Source: Physcomitrium patens (taxonomy: Eukaryota > Streptophyta > Bryopsida > Funariales > Funariaceae). Taken from it: a stretch of 64,000 nucleotides of DNA. How positions within the stretch are numbered: position 1 is the stretch's first letter; each line of letters begins with the position of its first letter. The notes below the pieces were generated by a model, which saw nothing but the letters and a program-made list of their open reading frames with translations, was not told the DNA's origin and made no database searches. The stretch lies in NCBI RefSeq assembly GCF_000002425.4, contig NC_037263.1, positions 4,495,199-4,559,198 of the forward strand. The letters run 5' to 3'. Of the stretch, positions 1 through 9,300 are shown piece by piece. The position numbers and the translations under genes are program-made.

Positions 1-2278
1 TGATACAAAATATGTCATCTTGGTGAAATAATCTACTATTATAAATGTAGAGTCATAAGAACATGAAATCAAAAGATTTGTAATAATATACATAAAAAGA
101 AAAGACCATGGTTATTCAAGAACATGAAAAGGCTAAAGAAGTTTGTAAGATTGATGAGAATGAATTTTTAATCTTAAAAAAATGTCACACGATTGTATAA
201 AGTCTTTGATTTCCTTCTACATTTGACACCACTAAAAATATTAAGATATTAATTCAAAAATATTATATCCAAAATATCCAACTCTTAGAAAGTTGTAACA
301 AGCTTGAATAGAAAGTAATTGTGCTTCACCATTTGGAATATATAAGAGACCCTCAAAACAAAATAGATTATTTTTTAACTTGAATTTCAAAGTATCATAA
401 GATTTAGAAAAAATATTCTTAATATTATGAACAAAAGAATCAAAGGACATATTCAATTGAACTTATTTGAAAAAGTTTAAATCAATAATTAATGTTGATT
501 TTATTTTTCACAAATAAAAATACTTTAACTTCAAGAAAATTATTCTTTATTGATTAAAAGTTGTATCTTCTACTTTTGATACAAAATAAGAATATTTAAA
601 TAAGGCATCTGACAAACCTTATGAAAGATATACTTCAATAATTCAAAATGCAATCTTCTATTCATTTCTTTCTTTAATGTGTACTAAGTTTTATGTTCCT
701 TGTAGATCTATTTTTGTATAGATCTTTGTTTGATTGAATTGAATAAGAAGTTTTGAATTTAAAAATAAAAGATACTTATTGTTGATGGTGATTTTATTGA
801 GCCCTCAATAGTCTATTCACATCTTCAATGATTTATCTTTTTTCTTCACAAATAAGATAAAAGTTCTTATTGAGAATTTTCAATGGCATTTGAAGTTTTT
901 AGTGAAGTTCTTATTAATTTATTTCTTAAGTGTTGTTAATCTATTTTGTAATAAGCTATAGATTGGTCTAAATGGCAATTGAGATCCTTCTTGAATAATC
1001 ATATAAGTAATATTTTAAGAAAATAACTATATACTTCTTTTCAAAAATATCTTCATAATCATTATACTGACTTGAAATATTGATTATAGACTTTCTACTA
1101 TTAGAAAATAAACATGATATATATAATAAAATATGATCTTTCTTTTATAATATGTATGAAAGTTTGTGTACTTATCAATAAAATTTTGGTTGTATTGGAC
1201 TTATGAATTTCTACTTAACTAACAAAATCTTTAATCAAACTATAGAAAAAATCAAAGTTAAGAGAAATCCAATCTATTGAAGGTTATACTTCTCTAGCCA
1301 CAATAATTCTAAAATGATTGGATTGGAAAAAAATCCAATTATATTAAATATAACTAAGCTATTATGATTATTAATTTTTATATCTAAAAGAACATTTTTA
1401 TAGATAACATCTTCAAAAGACAATAAACAACTATTTATTACTTCTACATGGACAAATTTGATATTCTTAATTAATAATATTTTTATTTTTTAACAAAGTC
1501 TTTGTCTATAAAACAAGTTAAGCCTCATGAATTTAAAAATACAAAGACTCTGTAATTTTTTGATCTTAAACAAACTTTTATTATAAAGTAAAGAAAAAAA
1601 TTTCATGAGAGAATAAGATCTTTATTGGACGTTGCATATGATTTCAACCACATAGTTTCTTTTGTAATTAAAAAAACTTATTTTTTGACACATCATCTTT
1701 TTTAGCAACCATGGTTTTTATTTTATAGTTGCAATGTTCTTAGATTCTCTACAATATAAGCAGAAACCTTCTCGACAACATGAAGATTTTTCTTACTCAA
1801 TAAGAAATATAAAATATATTGTATTGATTTGCATAGATTCTAATCTTAATGCATAAGTTTTGTGAATTTAGAAGCTATTGTCCTGACTTAATTTGTACCT
1901 CTCTAACCAAATCTTTGTTCTTAGCTTCTTTCAAAGAATCAATTATTACATGCAATGGCTTGAGCAATAAATTACTCCAATAAGTCTATCCTTGGTATCA
2001 TTAATAATAAATCTTTGACATTATCTTTTTATCTATATCAAAATTGATTGACAAAGGCTTTATTATTCCAATCCTTATCATAAAAAAGGTTTAGAAATTA
2101 ACCATCATATATGGTCATTGAATATAATCCGTGTTGTAAAGATATGAATTTGACCTTTGCTATTGTTTTTCAATTATTTTCTCTAAAAGTAGTTGTAATC
2201 ACTTTTAAAAATAAATTTAGATTATAGAAAAGATACAAATTTTTTTCTATCAAAGATGCAAATTAAAAGAAAGCAATC
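1..2278 (-). pseudogene. Ancient minus-strand Ty3/gypsy relic: end of gag, protease, RT and integrase N-terminus
   Basis: Read on the minus strand, this stretch matches the A elements piece by piece in the expected order, but with many stops and frame breaks. Around 2278-1900 there is degenerate gag. Near 1790-1740 lies a broken zinc knuckle (EGFCLYCRES, against EGLCLYCGEEGH in A2). Near 1560-1440 is the protease region (LTCFIDKDFVKK). Near 1300 is ILELLWLEKYN, against VILGLSWLEDHN. Near 860-790 is RT (FVKKKDKSLKM). At 456-241 is the linker and integrase zinc region (LYIPNGEAQ, GYFGYN). The relic continues at 14767-15206 on the other side of element A1, so A1 inserted into it. It is the oldest layer of the left nest and cannot be functional. 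The identification rests on collinear short matches, not on an alignment program. Confidence 0.85.
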
Positions 2279-2312
2279 TGTTAGGGACATATTCCTTAGA
2301 ACTTTCTAGAGA

Positions 2313-2459
2313 GAAGTTTCTAGAACCTTCTAGAAAACAAGCCTTTGGAACCTTCTAGAAGAGAAGTCTCTGGAACCTTTTAGAGAGAAGTTTCTAGAAG
2401 CTTCTAGAAAAGAAGTCTCTGGAACCTTCTAGAAGAGAAGTTTCTAGAAGCTTCTAGAA
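2313..2459 (+). promoter_or_regulatory. Heat-shock-element arrays in the A1 U3 region
   Basis: Three perfect runs of five alternating GAA/TTC units spaced by exactly two bases lie at 2313-2335, 2387-2409 and 2437-2459. Shorter runs lie between them (for example 2348-2360 and 2422-2434). Alternating inverted nGAAn pentamers are the binding site of heat-shock transcription factors. They sit about 150-290 bp upstream of the TATA box, a suitable distance for an enhancer. In the 3' LTR of A1 the second and third arrays have each lost a unit by point mutation. Heat induction itself is an inference. Confidence 0.82.
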
Positions 2460-2605
2460 AAGAATCCCCTGGAACTTTTTAGAAGCTTCCTAGTTAATAG
2501 AAGTAGCTCGAGAAGTTTCTAGAGCCTTCTAAAAAGGAAGCCTCTGGAACCTTCTAGAAGCTTCCTAGTTAATAGAAGTAGCTCGAGAAGCTTCCTAAGT
2601 AGGAG

Positions 2606-2613
2606 TATATATA
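2606..2613 (+). promoter_or_regulatory. TATA box of the A1 5' LTR
   Basis: TATATATA is present in the same context (AGTATATATAGG) in the LTRs of A1 and A2, with TATATATT in A3. The sequence matching the self-priming complement begins 33 nt downstream, which is a normal distance for a plant transcription start. Confidence 0.8.
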
Positions 2614-2775
2614 GGGATCGAGGCTGAAGAGTTCTTCAATCTTGACAACACATCTCTTGGAGTTTTAGCTCACCTTTCTGGTGTTGTTCTTGTACTCATC
2701 TGTTTAATCTAGTTCTGCCACTTCTTCTTGAACTTCTTGTTAGATTTCAAGTCTGTATTTTGTGTCCGTGACAGT

Positions 2776-2786
2776 TTGTCGAGACT
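2776..2786 (+). other. Putative self-primer binding site of A1
   Basis: TTGTCGAGACT starts two bases after the LTR end. It is complementary to AGTCTCGACAA, found in the R region of related LTRs. In A1's own 5' LTR the partner (2639-2649) has two transitions and in its 3' LTR one, consistent with decay. A tRNA-Met-like sequence (AGATATCAGAGC, 2798-2809) lies further downstream and has lost the leading TGG. Confidence 0.65.
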
Positions 2787-2825
2787 ACACTAACTTGAGA
2801 TATCAGAGCTAGTTCTTTCTTAGTA

Positions 2826-3002
2826 GAGTGTGGATTACCCCTCTACTTGAAGATATACTAGCATTTTTTAGAGGTTGCGGATTACCCTCCTCTAAACTGA
2901 TACTTCTTCTGTTACAATATTGGAGTCTTATTCTTCTTGGAGAGAGTGGATTACCCCTCTTCTTGAAATTCTTAAGGCGTTTTATAGGTTGTGGATTACC
3001 CT
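2826..3002 (+). other. A1 leader: four GGATTACC stem-loop motifs
   Basis: GGATTACC occurs at 2832, 2879, 2948 and 2993, forming two tandem units of about 115 bp. Each copy is flanked by short complementary arms such as AGAGG...CCTCT or GAGTGG...CCCCTC, so each could fold into a small hairpin. The same array is found in the leaders of A2 and A3 and, degenerate, in the old relics at 35.7 kb and 15.3 kb. A role in packaging or translation is possible but unproven. Confidence 0.6.
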
Positions 3003-3053
3003 CCTATAAACCAATATTGCCTCTTATAGGGTCATTTTTGTCCTTCTTTTAGA

Positions 3054-4010
3054 ATGGCCGGAAGTCAGGGTCATTTTTGTCCTTCTTTTAGAATGGCCGG
3101 AAGTCAAGACATTAGTATGATAGAAAGTTCGGAGTCTAAGTTAGATGCTATTATGAATGCCCTCGCTACGTTATCAAAAAGAACTGCATCTGGGATAGCA
3201 CAATCTAAACTACACCAGCCTCAAATTTCGGCACTTGGAGAAACAACTTTACCTTAGGTTCGACAAGAACCACTAGTTTTACAACATAAGGAGTCTCGAG
3301 TTAGCCTTCCAGATAAGTTTGATAGAAAACGTTCCAAGTTTTGAGGATTCGTCAATCAAATCAGGTTGATAACAGTTTTACAGCCCGAACGATATCCAAT
3401 GGAGGAGTCACGTGTTGGGCTTGTTGGAACCTTACTTACGGGACAAGCTCTATCATGGTTTGCTCCTTTGTTTGAGAAACGATCATCCATATTAAACAAC
3501 TTCGAAACCTTGTTGGAAGCATTTGCGGAAGCATTTGGTGAACACGATAAGGTTCGATGGGCTACAACAAAGATCCGGTCGCTATGACAAGGGATGCGTT
3601 CTACATCAGTCTATGCTTCGGATTTCAGGCAATTAGTATGCAACATCAATTGTAATGAAGATGCGTTGATAAGTCAATTCTATTGGGGTTTAAGAGATGA
3701 TGTGAAGGATTTGCTGTTAACTCTTCCTGATCCACAAACGCTCAATGAAGCCATTAGCCAAGCTGTGAAGTGCGATAATCGCCTATTCCAACGTCGCCAA
3801 GACCAACGCTCAAGAGAACATACAATTCGCCATGCTCCAACTATGTCGGCAAGCAGTGTGAATTTGCATTCAGAGGTAGAAGACATGCAAATTGATGCGG
3901 TACGTATCAAATCTCTTACTATAGAAGAAAAAAAGCGACGTATGGAAGAAAATTTATGCTTGTATTGCGGTAGAGAAGGCCACAAAGTCGGAAACTGCCC
4001 CAAAAAGTAA
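3054..4010 (+). pseudogene. A1 gag (broken)
   Basis: This is the capsid/nucleocapsid gene, colinear with the intact A2 gag. It starts at ATG 3054, just inside a 39-bp tandem duplication (3029-3106) that repeats the start-codon region in frame. Recognisable parts are SKLDAIMNALATLS, then a stop after LP at about 3255, then the core from 3366 (QPERYP, GLVGTLLTGQALSWF), another stop at about 3585, and the segment 3594-4010 with a CCHC zinc knuckle (CLYCGREGHKVGNC). It ends early where A2 has CAA. Several stops are CGA-to-TGA or CAA-to-TAA changes. Not translatable as a whole. Confidence 0.9.
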
Positions 4011-4081
4011 AATCGAGGCATAGTCAAGACTAGGGGAGTATTTGTTTAAGAAAACGAGGATGCCCAGTCACAAAAGGAACC

Positions 4082-4576
4082 GTGCGGCTGGACAATGAAA
4101 TATCCCAACAACAATCAGGTTCCTTTCTTTCTACCCAACCTGCACTTTGTTTTACAATCCCTCTGTTTATCGGCCCTCAAAAACTGAGAACCTTAGCACT
4201 ACTAGACTCAGGAGCATTTGCTTGTTTTTTAGACAAAGAATTTGCAAAGTGTCATAAGATCCCTTTAGTACAAAAATCAAAACGTATTCATGTTGAGGTC
4301 ATAGATGGGTGACCTTTATTGTTTGGTAGCATCACCCATGAATCAAAACCTATAGAAGTAACATTTAAAGATCATAGTAGTCATATTATTTTTAATATTA
4401 TTAGAACTCCATCAAATCATATTATTCTTGGTCTTTCTTAGTTGGAAAAACATAATCCATTGATAGATTGGAGGTTGCGGAAGATGACTTTTCTCACAAA
4501 ACCACCCAAGAAAAAACCTAGTAAAAAACCTCAAAAAAAGAAATCCTTATTCATTGGAGCAAGAGCGTTTATAAGA
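4082..4576 (+). pseudogene. A1 pol, 5' segment (protease), up to the A2 insertion
   Basis: This carries the aspartic protease active site LLDSGA, as in A2, in the -1 frame relative to gag. CGA-to-TGA ends the frame at 4310-4312, and a TGG-to-TAG change follows near 4440. The segment breaks off after ARAFIR at 4576, where A2 is inserted. The reading frame resumes exactly at 10774 (SSKEGTPF) once A2 and one copy of the TAAGA target repeat are removed. Confidence 0.93.
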
Positions 4577-5009
4577 TGTCATGGACATATATTGGAATAT
4601 TCTTCGAATATTCTTCTAAAATATTCTCTAAAGATTCTCTAAAGATTCCTTTAGAAGGTTCTAGAAGATTCTTAGAATATTCCCTAAAGATTCTTTTAGA
4701 AGGTTCTAGAATATTCTTAGAAGGTTCTAGAATATTCTGATAGATTCTAGGAAGTTGCTCGAGAAGTTTCCTAATTAGTAGAAGTTGTTGGAGAAGCATC
4801 CTAGTTAGCGGAAGTAGCTCGAGAAGCTTCCTATTCAGTAGTATATATAGGAGTCGAGGCTGAAGGGTTCTTCAGTCTCGGCAACACATCTCTTGGAGTT
4901 CTAGCTCACCTTTCTGGTGTTGTTCTTGTATTCATCTGTTTAATCTAGTTCTACCACTTCTTCTTGAACTTCTTGTTAGATTTCAAGTCTGTATTTTGTG
5001 TCCGTGACA
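4577..5009 (+). repeat. A2 5' LTR
   Basis: This LTR begins TGTCATGG and ends GTGACA. U3 is made of AATATTC, TTCTAGAA and AGAAGGTTC motifs and is unlike the U3 of A1. The TATA box (TATATATA) is at 4842-4849. The candidate transcription start CAGTCTCGGCAA is at 4873-4884, and R-U5 is shared with A1 and A3. Two perfect 18-bp heat-shock arrays lie at 4699-4716 and 4720-4737. Confidence 0.97.
4699..4737 (+). promoter_or_regulatory. Tandem heat-shock elements in the A2 5' LTR (21-bp minisatellite, 2 copies)
   Basis: Each 21-bp unit holds four perfect alternating units, GAA-TTC-GAA-TTC with 2-bp spacers, followed by TTA. There are two copies here and three in the 3' LTR (10437-10454, 10458-10475, 10479-10496). 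The array lies about 105 bp upstream of the TATA box. Copy-number change between the two LTRs of one element shows that this regulatory minisatellite is unstable. Confidence 0.83.
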
Positions 5010-5011
5010 GT

Positions 5012-5023
5012 TTGTCGAGACTG
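5012..5023 (+). other. Putative self-primer binding site of A2
   Basis: TTGTCGAGACTG, starting two bases after the LTR end, is a perfect 12-nt complement of CAGTCTCGACAA in the 3' LTR (10632-10643). It is complementary with one G-U pair to the same site in the 5' LTR (4873-4884). That site begins 31-32 nt after the TATA box. In the yeast element Tf1 the first 11 nt of the RNA anneal to a site directly after the LTR and prime reverse transcription; this matches that geometry. Confidence 0.72.
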
Positions 5024-5032
5024 CATTTTCAC

Positions 5033-5044
5033 TGGTATCAGAGC
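5033..5044 (+). other. Initiator tRNA-Met-type primer sequence, displaced from the LTR
   Basis: TGGTATCAGAGC is the standard plant retrotransposon site complementary to the 3' end of initiator tRNA-Met. It lies 23 nt after the LTR end instead of 0-5 nt. A1 and A3 carry AGATATCAGAGC at the same place, lacking the TGG needed to pair with the tRNA CCA end. It may be an alternative or a vestigial primer site. Confidence 0.6.
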
Positions 5045-5059
5045 TACTTCCTTCTTGTT

Positions 5060-5245
5060 AGAGAGTGGATTACCCCTCTTCTTGAAGGTGTGCTAGTGTT
5101 TTAGAGGTTGCGGATTACCCTCCTCTAAACTGATATCTCTTCTTTCTCAATATTGGAGCCTTATTCTTCTTAGAGAGAGTGGATTACCCCTCATCTTGGA
5201 GTCTTAAGGCGTTTTAGAGGTTGCGGAGTATTCTCTTGTGAACCA
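5060..5245 (+). other. A2 leader with GGATTACC hairpin motifs
   Basis: GGATTACC occurs at 5067, 5112 and 5181, with a degenerate fourth copy near 5225. These are the same positions and flanks as in the A1 leader. The leader then runs to the gag start at 5313 without another gene. Confidence 0.55.
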
Positions 5246-5312
5246 ATATTGTCCTCTTGTCAAAACTCTTTTTTCTTCTTTCTGAAGGTTAGCCGAAGGT
5301 TAAGACGTTAAA

Positions 5313-6314
5313 ATGGCTGAAAGTTTGGAATCCAAACTAGACGCCATCATAAATGCTCTTGCCTCGTTGTCACATAGGACAACAGAGATCGAAGGAGTCA
5401 TGGTAGGACTCCATAACAATGGAGCATCTGGGATAGCGCCATCTAAAGCATATCAGCCTCAAACTTCTGCGCCAGAAGAAGCAGTTCTACCTCCATTTCA
5501 ACAAGATCGAGTAGTCCTACAACGAAAGGAGCCTTTAGTTAGTCTTCCGGATAAGTTTGATGGAACTCGTTCCAAGTTTCGAGGTTTTGTCAACCAAATC
5601 AGGTTGATAACAATTTTACAGCCCGAACGTTATCCGACGGAGGAAGTGCGTGTTGGGCTTGTTGGAACCTTGCTTACAGCACAAGCTCTGTCTTGGTTTA
5701 CTCCCTTGTTCGAGAAGCGATCGCCAATCCTGAGCAACTTTGAAACGTTCTTGGAGGCGTTTGCAGAAGCATTTGGCGAGCATGATAAAGTTCGATGGAC
5801 TACAACAAAGATCCGATCGCTACGACAAGGAACACGCTCTGCATCAGTCTATGCCTCGGATTTCAGACAATTGGCAAGTGACATTAATTGGGGTGAAGAG
5901 GCGTTGGTGAGTCAGTTTTATTGGGGCTTGAAGGATGATGTGAAGGACTTGCTGTTATCTCTTCCTGATCCTCAAACGCTCAACGAAGCTATTAGCCAAG
6001 CTGTAAAGTGTGACAACCGCCTATTCCAGCGTCGCCAAGACCAACGTTTAAGACACCAAATGACTCGTTACGACGTGACTATGTCTGCAAATAGCTTAAA
6101 CTCACATTCGGAGGCAACAGACATGCAAATCGACACGGCGCGTGTCCGATCTCTTACTCCAACAGAGAAGAAACGGCGTATGGAGGAAGGGTTATGTTTG
6201 TACTGTGGAGAAGAAGGTCACAAGGTTGGAAATTGCCCAAAGAAGCAAAATTGGCACCCTGTCAAGACTAGAAGTGCGATGATTCCGGAAAACGACGACG
6301 CCCAGCCACAGTAG
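5313..6314 (+). CDS. gag: Gag polyprotein of A2 (capsid and CCHC nucleocapsid)
   Basis: This intact 333-residue frame begins MAESLESKLDAIINALASLS. The order is an N-terminal helical part, a retrotransposon-type capsid domain (about residues 75-240, with LPDKFDGTRSKFRGF, LVGTLLTAQALSWF, VSQFYWGL, LPDPQTLNEAI), an arginine-rich stretch, and one zinc knuckle CLYCGEEGHKVGNC (from about residue 295), which fits CX2CX4HX4C. It binds and packages the element RNA into cytoplasmic particles. The A1 and A3 gag genes are colinear but broken. The stop TAG at 6312-6314 lies in a short overlap with pol, which is in the -1 frame. This is the only complete gag in the window. Confidence 0.95.
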   Translation: MAESLESKLDAIINALASLSHRTTEIEGVMVGLHNNGASGIAPSKAYQPQTSAPEEAVLPPFQQDRVVLQRKEPLVSLPDKFDGTRSKFRGFVNQIRLITILQPERYPTEEVRVGLVGTLLTAQALSWFTPLFEKRSPILSNFETFLEAFAEAFGEHDKVRWTTTKIRSLRQGTRSASVYASDFRQLASDINWGEEALVSQFYWGLKDDVKDLLLSLPDPQTLNEAISQAVKCDNRLFQRRQDQRLRHQMTRYDVTMSANSLNSHSEATDMQIDTARVRSLTPTEKKRRMEEGLCLYCGEEGHKVGNCPKKQNWHPVKTRSAMIPENDDAQPQ

Positions 6315-6319
6315 GAACC

Positions 6320-9300
6320 GTGCGGCTGGACAATCTAATATCACGACAACAATCAGGTTCCTCCTTCTCTGTCCAACCTGCCCGTTGTTTTACAATTCCT
6401 TTGTTTTTAGGCCCTCAAAAACAAAAAACTTTAGCTTTATTGGATTCGGGGGCATCTACTTGTTTTTTAGATGAAGAGTTTGCTAAACGCCACAAGATCC
6501 GTTTAGTACAGAAGTCCAAACCTGTTCACGTAGAGGTGATAGATGGACGACCCTTATTGTCAGGCAACGTTACCCATGAATCAGAACCTATAGAAGTGGT
6601 GTTTAAGGACCATAGTAGTTACGTTATTTTTAATATTATTAGAACCCCATCAAGCCCTGTTATCCTTGGTCTTTCTTGGTTAGAAGATCATAATCCGTCC
6701 ATTGATTGGAGGCTACGAAGGATAATATTTCCTAAAAAAAATAATAATAAACCTGTTGGTAGAACCTACATGAAGAAATCCATATTTATTGGAGCGAGAG
6801 CGTTCCTAAGATCGTCCAAAGAAGGCGCACCATTTGTCATTTATGCAGCTCCAACTAGCGGCAAGAATATCTCAACATCGAATATACCAGAGCAATATAG
6901 GGATTTTGAAGACGTGTTTCAGAAGAAGAACACTGATATACTGCCGGAACATCGACCATATGATTGCGCCATAGACTTAGAGGAAGGAGCGCAACCACCT
7001 TTTGGTCCAATATACAACCTATCGCAGACGGAGTTGGCAGAATTGCGGAAGTACATCGATGAGAATCTAGCCAAGAATTTTATTCGACATTCAAAGTCGC
7101 CAGCTGGAGCACCAATCCTATTCGTGAAGAAAAAGGATGTCTCACTGCGGATGTGCGTGGACTACCGAGGACTCAACAAGGTGACCAAGAAAAATTGCTA
7201 TCCCTTACCTTTGATCTCCAGCCTCTTAGATCAACTTGGACGTGCAAGGATTTTTACAAAGATTGATTTAAGAGGAGCCTACAACCTTGTGCGAATCAAA
7301 GAAGGAGATGAATGGAAGACAGCCTTTCGTACAAGGTATGGCCATTTTGAGTACAATGTCATACCTTTTGGTCTTACCAATGCTTCAGTGATCTTTCAGC
7401 ATATGATGAACGACATCTTTCGGGAGTACCTCGATGACTTTGTTGTCATCTATCTGGATGATATTTTGATGTTTTCCAAGAATGAAGAAGAACATGAGAA
7501 GCACGTTTGTTTGGTTCCTGAAAAACTACGCGAACGAGGACTCTACGCCAAGTTGGAGAAGTGTCAATTTCACCAGAATGAGATGGAATTTTTGGGCTTC
7601 ATTGCGACTACAGAGGGCTTGAAGATGGATCCAAAACAGGTAGAAGCAATTATATCTTGGGAAGTTCCGAAGACGGTTAGAGATGTTCAGTGTTTTCTTG
7701 GATTTGCTAACTTCTATCGGATCTTCATCAAGAATTATTCTCAAGTTGCTGCACCACTCACGCGTCTAACAAGCAAAGACAAGCTCGAATGGGGATCACA
7801 AGCAGCAAAAGCATTTCAAGATCTCAAGACGGCATTCACTACGGCTCCAATCTTTGTACACCCTGACTTTGCAAAGGCTTTCTATTTAGAGACCGATGCT
7901 TCAGATTTTGCTTTGGGAGCTGTGCTTTCACAGATGGGCATAGACAAGAAGCTTCACCCAGTTGCATTCTATTCACGGAAGTTCTCTGCTGCTGAGATCA
8001 ACTACAAGATCCACGACAAAGAGCTGCTTGCTATAGTGGATGCCTTCCAAGAGTGGCGTCACTTCCTCGAAGGAGCTGCACATCCAGTGACTGTTTATAC
8101 GGACCACAAGAATTTGGAGTACTTCATGACAGCTCGAATTTTGAATCGTCGTCAAGCTCGATGGAATATGTCTCTATCACGATTTGACTTTATTATCACC
8201 TACCGCCCTGGAAAACAGCAAGGATTATCTGACGCATTATCGAGGAGATCGTATCTTGTGCCAAAGGCTAGAGAAGCAGCGTTTGATCAACAATGTACAA
8301 CATTGTTGAAACCAGAAAAATTCAGGATTTTTGCTACTGTTGCAACTATCGATGACGGCTTCCTCAGCGAGGAACGTACTGCGACCATTGAGGATTCTAT
8401 AGCTCTTGACATCAAACAACGTGTCGATAATGACAAGTTTAAGGTGGAGGGAGATCTTCTGTATTTTGAGGAGCGGTTGTATATCCCAAAAGGACCAACT
8501 CGACTCCGAGTACTTCAATCTCGCCACGACTTTCCAACTGCGGGACATTTTGGATTCAACAAGACTTTGGAGCTCATTTCACGAGATTTTTGGTGGCCCC
8601 AAATGTGGAAGGATGTGAAGGAATTTGTCCTTTCTTGTGATGTTTGTTCAAGATCCAAGATCCCTCGACATCGTCCGTATGGACTTCTCTAGCCATTGCC
8701 TATTCCGCACCGACCATGGTCTTCAGTTTCTATGGACTTCATTACGGATCTACCGCCATCGAATTCATTTGACAGCATCTTTGTTGTGGTGGATCGATTT
8801 ACAAAGGTGGCGCATTTCGTGCCTTGCAAGAAAACATCGTCAAGTGAAGACACCGCAAGACTCTTTCTTGATAACATATATCGTTATCATGGCCTACCAG
8901 ATGATATCGTGTCGGATCGAGGTACTCAGTTTGTATCCAAGTTTTTGAGGTCCCTCTTTGAGATATTGAAGGTGGATATTAAGCTCTCTTCGGCTTTTCA
9001 TCCTCAAACTGACGGTCAAACGGAGCGGGTGAATCAAGTTTTGGAGCAATATTTACGATGCAGCATCAACTATCAACAAGATGATTGGACTGCATATCTA
9101 CCGCTTGCTGAGTTCGCATACAACAACACTCTTCATGCGTCAACTCAACAAACACCATTCTTCTCCAACTACGGATACCACCCCAAGCTCGATTTATTGA
9201 GTTCTTCAGCAAATAACAACCCAGCAGCTGAAGGATTTGTGAAGCAACTATCGGAGCTTCAAGCAACGTTGAAGCTTCAATTGCAATCTGCCCAAGAGAG

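Larger units (their letters stand above)
2279..2773 (+). repeat. A1 5' LTR
   Basis: This is a 495-bp LTR, TGTT...GACA. The U3 part (to about 2605) is built from imperfect repeats rich in TTCTAGAA and CTTCTAGAAG, including a duplicated block of about 80 bp around GAAGTAGCTCGAGAAG. A TATA box follows at 2606-2613. The R-U5 part (about 2638-2773) is nearly identical to that of A2 and A3, while U3 differs strongly between the three. Confidence 0.96.

Noticed and set aside
2300..2480. Regularly spaced short repeats as a CRISPR-like array
   Set aside because: They are overlapping GAA/TTC units inside an LTR of a plant retrotransposon, without unique spacers.
6312..6314. TAG at the end of gag as a readthrough stop, because A2 and A3 share it
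   Set aside because: The pol frame is offset by one base, so simple readthrough in the gag frame meets another stop within a few codons (TAA after ACAATC in A2).
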